NCBI RefSeq assembly: GCF_900176535.1
Contig: NZ_FWXT01000001.1
Span: 3,286,001 to 3,350,000 of the forward strand
Length of the DNA: 64,000 nucleotides
Direction of reading: 5' to 3'
Source of the DNA: Pedobacter africanus
GTDB taxonomy: Bacteria; Bacteroidota; Bacteroidia; Sphingobacteriales; Sphingobacteriaceae
The notes below the pieces were generated by a model. It searched no databases, was not told the origin of the DNA, and saw nothing but the letters and a program-made list of their open reading frames with translations. Position 1 is the first letter of the stretch; each line of letters opens with the position of its first letter. Shown here in pieces: positions 61,407-64,000 of this stretch. Position numbers and translations under genes: made by a program.

Positions 61407-64000
61407 TTATGCAAGACTTTCTTCCATGTAGCTTTCAATCGGAGGGCAGGCACATACCAGTGACCGGTCGCCAAACGAATCGTTAACCCTGCCTACTGAT
61501 GGCCAGAATTTATAAGCGGCAACATATGGCAATGGGAAGGCAGCAGTCTGTCTGCTGTAGGTATGGTTCCAATCATCTCCGGTTACTACCGCAGCAGTAT
61601 GTGGTGCATTTTTTAACGGATTGTCCGTTTTGTCCAGTTTGCCATCTTCAACTCCCGCAATTTCCTTACGGATGGCAATCAAAGCATCACAGAAACGATC
61701 AAGCTCATGCTTAGGCTCACTTTCAGTGGGTTCAATCATTAGCGTACCCGCAACAGGGAAAGATACAGTCGGTGCATGGAAGCCATAATCCATTAAACGT
61801 TTGGCAATGTCAACCACTTCAATGCCGAAATTTTTGAAGCCCCTGCAATCCAGGATCATTTCGTGTGCACAGCGTCCGTTTGCTCCCGAATATAAAACAG
61901 GGTAATGCTGCTCTAAACGCGCTTTCATGTAATTGGCATTTAAGATCGCGTAACGGGTAGCATTGGTTAAGCCATCAGCGCCCATCATTGCGATATAAGC
62001 GTGCGAGATCACCAGGATAGATGCCGAACCCCAAGGAGCAGAAGATACCGCATGGATAGATTTTTCGTTATTGATGTCTACAACCGCATGGCCAGGTAAA
62101 TAAGGTGCCAGGTGTTTGGCTACTCCAATTGGTCCCATGCCAGGGCCACCGCCACCATGAGGGATGCAGAATGTTTTGTGCAGGTTTAAGTGACAAACGT
62201 CAGCACCGATATGGCCCGGACTGGTCAGCCCAACCTGTGCATTCATGTTTGCACCGTCCATATACACCTGTCCGCCATGCTCATGGATGATGTTACAGAT
62301 GTCTACAATACTTTCTTCAAATACCCCATGTGTAGAAGGGTAGGTTACCATTAAACAGGAAAGATTTGCAGCATGCTCTTCAGCTTTCGCTTTCAGGTCA
62401 TCTACATCTATGTTCCCATTTTCCATCGATTTAACGATCACGATCTTCATGCCTGCCATTGCAGCAGAAGCCGGGTTGGTACCATGTGCAGAGGAAGGAA
62501 TCAAAGCAATGTTACGGTGGGCATCGCCACGGTCGTTGTGATAGGCCCGGATTACCATTAAGCCTGCATATTCACCTTGTGCGCCTGCATTTGGCTGAAG
62601 GCTCATCGCTGCAAAGCCAGTGATTTCACTTAACCATTTGTCCAGTTCATTAAACACAGTGTAGTAACCTGCTACCTGATCCGCAGGGGCAAATGGATGT
62701 ATTTTCCCGAATTCAGGCCAGGTTACCGGGATCATTTCCGTAGTTGCATTCAGTTTCATGGTACAGGAACCCAATGCAATCATAGAGTGGCAAAGCGAAA
62801 GGTCTTTGGTTTCCAGCGATTTGATGTAACGCAGCATTTCATGCTCTGAATGGTGTGCGTTAAATATCGGGTGGGCCAGGTAAGCAGAGGTACGTTGTAA
62901 TGCAGCAGGAATAACCGTTGCCAGGTTTTTGTCATCAGCCAGTTCAACTGCATCAGCAGCAATGGCTTTCACTTTTGAAAAAATCTTCACCAGCAGTTTA
63001 ATATCTTCAAAAGAAGTGGTCTCATCCAATGCAATGGTAACGATGCTGCCATTGTAATGCAGGTTGATTTCGTTATCTATACATTCCCGGTGGATAGAAT
63101 CCGCAAGATCACCCAAGTCCAGCTGGATGGTGTCAAAATAAGCTTTATTCAGTTGCTTATAGCCGATTTTTTCCAATGACTTAGCCAAAGTAACGGCCAG
63201 CCCATGTGTACGCTCGGCAATCAGCTTTAGGCCTTTTGGCCCGTGGTAAACGGCATAAAAGCCAGCCATAATGGCCAGTAAAGCCTGTGCGGTACAGATA
63301 TTGGAAGTCGCTTTATCTCTGCGGATGTGCTGCTCCCTGGTCTGTAATGCCATGCGCAGCGCGTAATTGTTGTTGCTGTCTATCGTTACACCGATGATAC
63401 GGCCTGGAATAGAACGTTTGTATTCATCTTTAGTGGCAAAATAAGCAGCATGTGGACCACCAAAGCCCATTGGAACACCGAACCGCTGAGTTGTACCCAC
63501 CACTACATCAGCACCCCATTCTCCAGGGGGCGTAAGTAGGGTCAGGCTCAGCAAATCTGCCACAACTGTTACTTTTACATTTTTATCATGTGCTTTTTGT
63601 GCAAAACCGCTATAGTCAAATACCTCGCCATTTCCCGCTGGATACTGAATAATGGCACCAAAAAAATCTTCAGTAAGTTCAAAAGACTGGTGGTCGCCAA
63701 TTACCAGCTCAATACCATAAGGATTGGCGCGGGTTTTTAGAATATCAATAGTCTGAGGAAACAGCAGTTCAGATACAAAGAATTTTGTAGCCTGCTGGTT
63801 CTTCTTTAAGCTGTATTGCATAAACATAGCTTCTGCCGCTGCGGTACCTTCATCCAGTAAGGAAGCATTGGCAATTTCCATCCCGGTAAGGTCAATTACC
63901 ATGGTCTGGAAATTTAATAAGGCCTGTAAACGGCCCTGAGCAATCTCGGCCTGGTAGGGTGTATATTGCGTATACCATCCCGGGTTTTCCATTACATTAC
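61407..64000 (-). CDS. gcvP: Glycine dehydrogenase (decarboxylating), P-protein (5' end beyond window)
   Basis: PLP enzyme of the glycine cleavage system, which decarboxylates glycine and passes the methylamine to lipoyl-GcvH. The frame is open through the right edge: codons before the Met at 63992 read V-N-V, matching the usual N-V-x-E-N-P-G-W-Y-T stretch. About 864 codons are present of roughly 960, so about 95 N-terminal residues are missing. The cofactor lysine lies in H-L-N-L-H-K-T-F-C-I-P-H-G-G-G-G-P-G. It is the fused single-chain form. Confidence 0.97.
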   Translation of the reverse strand, partial: NVMENPGWYTQYTPYQAEIAQGRLQALLNFQTMVIDLTGMEIANASLLDEGTAAAEAMFMQYSLKKNQQATKFFVSELLFPQTIDILKTRANPYGIELVIGDHQSFELTEDFFGAIIQYPAGNGEVFDYSGFAQKAHDKNVKVTVVADLLSLTLLTPPGEWGADVVVGTTQRFGVPMGFGGPHAAYFATKDEYKRSIPGRIIGVTIDSNNNYALRMALQTREQHIRRDKATSNICTAQALLAIMAGFYAVYHGPKGLKLIAERTHGLAVTLAKSLEKIGYKQLNKAYFDTIQLDLGDLADSIHRECIDNEINLHYNGSIVTIALDETTSFEDIKLLVKIFSKVKAIAADAVELADDKNLATVIPAALQRTSAYLAHPIFNAHHSEHEMLRYIKSLETKDLSLCHSMIALGSCTMKLNATTEMIPVTWPEFGKIHPFAPADQVAGYYTVFNELDKWLSEITGFAAMSLQPNAGAQGEYAGLMVIRAYHNDRGDAHRNIALIPSSAHGTNPASAAMAGMKIVIVKSMENGNIDVDDLKAKAEEHAANLSCLMVTYPSTHGVFEESIVDICNIIHEHGGQVYMDGANMNAQVGLTSPGHIGADVCHLNLHKTFCIPHGGGGPGMGPIGVAKHLAPYLPGHAVVDINNEKSIHAVSSAPWGSASILVISHAYIAMMGADGLTNATRYAILNANYMKARLEQHYPVLYSGANGRCAHEMILDCRGFKNFGIEVVDIAKRLMDYGFHAPTVSFPVAGTLMIEPTESEPKHELDRFCDALIAIRKEIAGVEDGKLDKTDNPLKNAPHTAAVVTGDDWNHTYSRQTAAFPLPYVAAYKFWPSVGRVNDSFGDRSLVCACPPIESYMEESLA

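Overview
The window looks like a chromosomal segment of a soil/freshwater Bacteroidota, most probably a Pedobacter or close Sphingobacteriaceae relative. The grounds are SusC/SusD pairs, FecI/FecR/STN-TonB signalling, DUF-type lipoproteins, promoters with the TAnnTTTG -7 element, few Shine-Dalgarno sequences, and a gene at 35.2-37.2 kb that I recognise as very close to heparinase III (hepC) of Pedobacter heparinus. This identification comes from memory of the families; no search was run.

Layout. 0-5.4 kb: an RND efflux operon (TetR, TolC, HlyD adaptor, RND pump running off the left edge) and a second TetR gene. 5.5-7.3 kb: murB and an ECF sigma factor. 7.3-29.8 kb: a large catabolic locus (SMP-30 lactonase divergent from a HepII-like lyase; SusC/SusD with two further lipoproteins; a FadR-type GntR regulator; class III aminotransferase, enolase-superfamily dehydratase, SDR, ceramidase-like amidohydrolase, sodium symporter; Nramp-fold transporter, atypical epimerase, DapA-family aldolase, and a sugar dehydrogenase-cytochrome c lipoprotein). 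29.8-34.2 kb: housekeeping and unknown genes, PfkB kinase, tRNA-Asn. 34.3-38.6 kb: a heparan-sulfate group (heparin-lyase-fold lipoprotein, heparinase III, sulfatase). 38.8-42.7 kb: three unknown envelope genes. 42.7-54.7 kb: pirin, a sterol-desaturase-family enzyme, DUF4249/STN-TonB/FecR/ECF sigma, phosphatase, WYL regulator with a GyrI-like protein, M13 protease. 54.7-64 kb: CBS protein, GH3-like enzyme, lptB, recJ, MBL hydrolase, response regulator, YceI, and gcvP running off the right edge.

The most interesting system is the 7.3-29.8 kb locus. Five promoters in it, including that of the GntR gene itself, carry two copies of a palindrome TGTATACA (or TGTTTACA), always exactly 23 bp apart, with the downstream copy overlapping the -7 element wherever that element is clear. 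The GTATAC core resembles the core of UxuR/ExuR hexuronate-regulator operators. This ties at least 14 genes into one inferred regulon. The enzymes fit a non-phosphorylative oxidative route: lyase, SusCD uptake, dehydrogenase, lactonase, aldonate dehydratase, then 2-keto-3-deoxy-acid aldolase. They are combined, unusually, with an amide hydrolase and an aminotransferase. I infer catabolism of an (amino)uronate-type glycan; the substrate is unknown.
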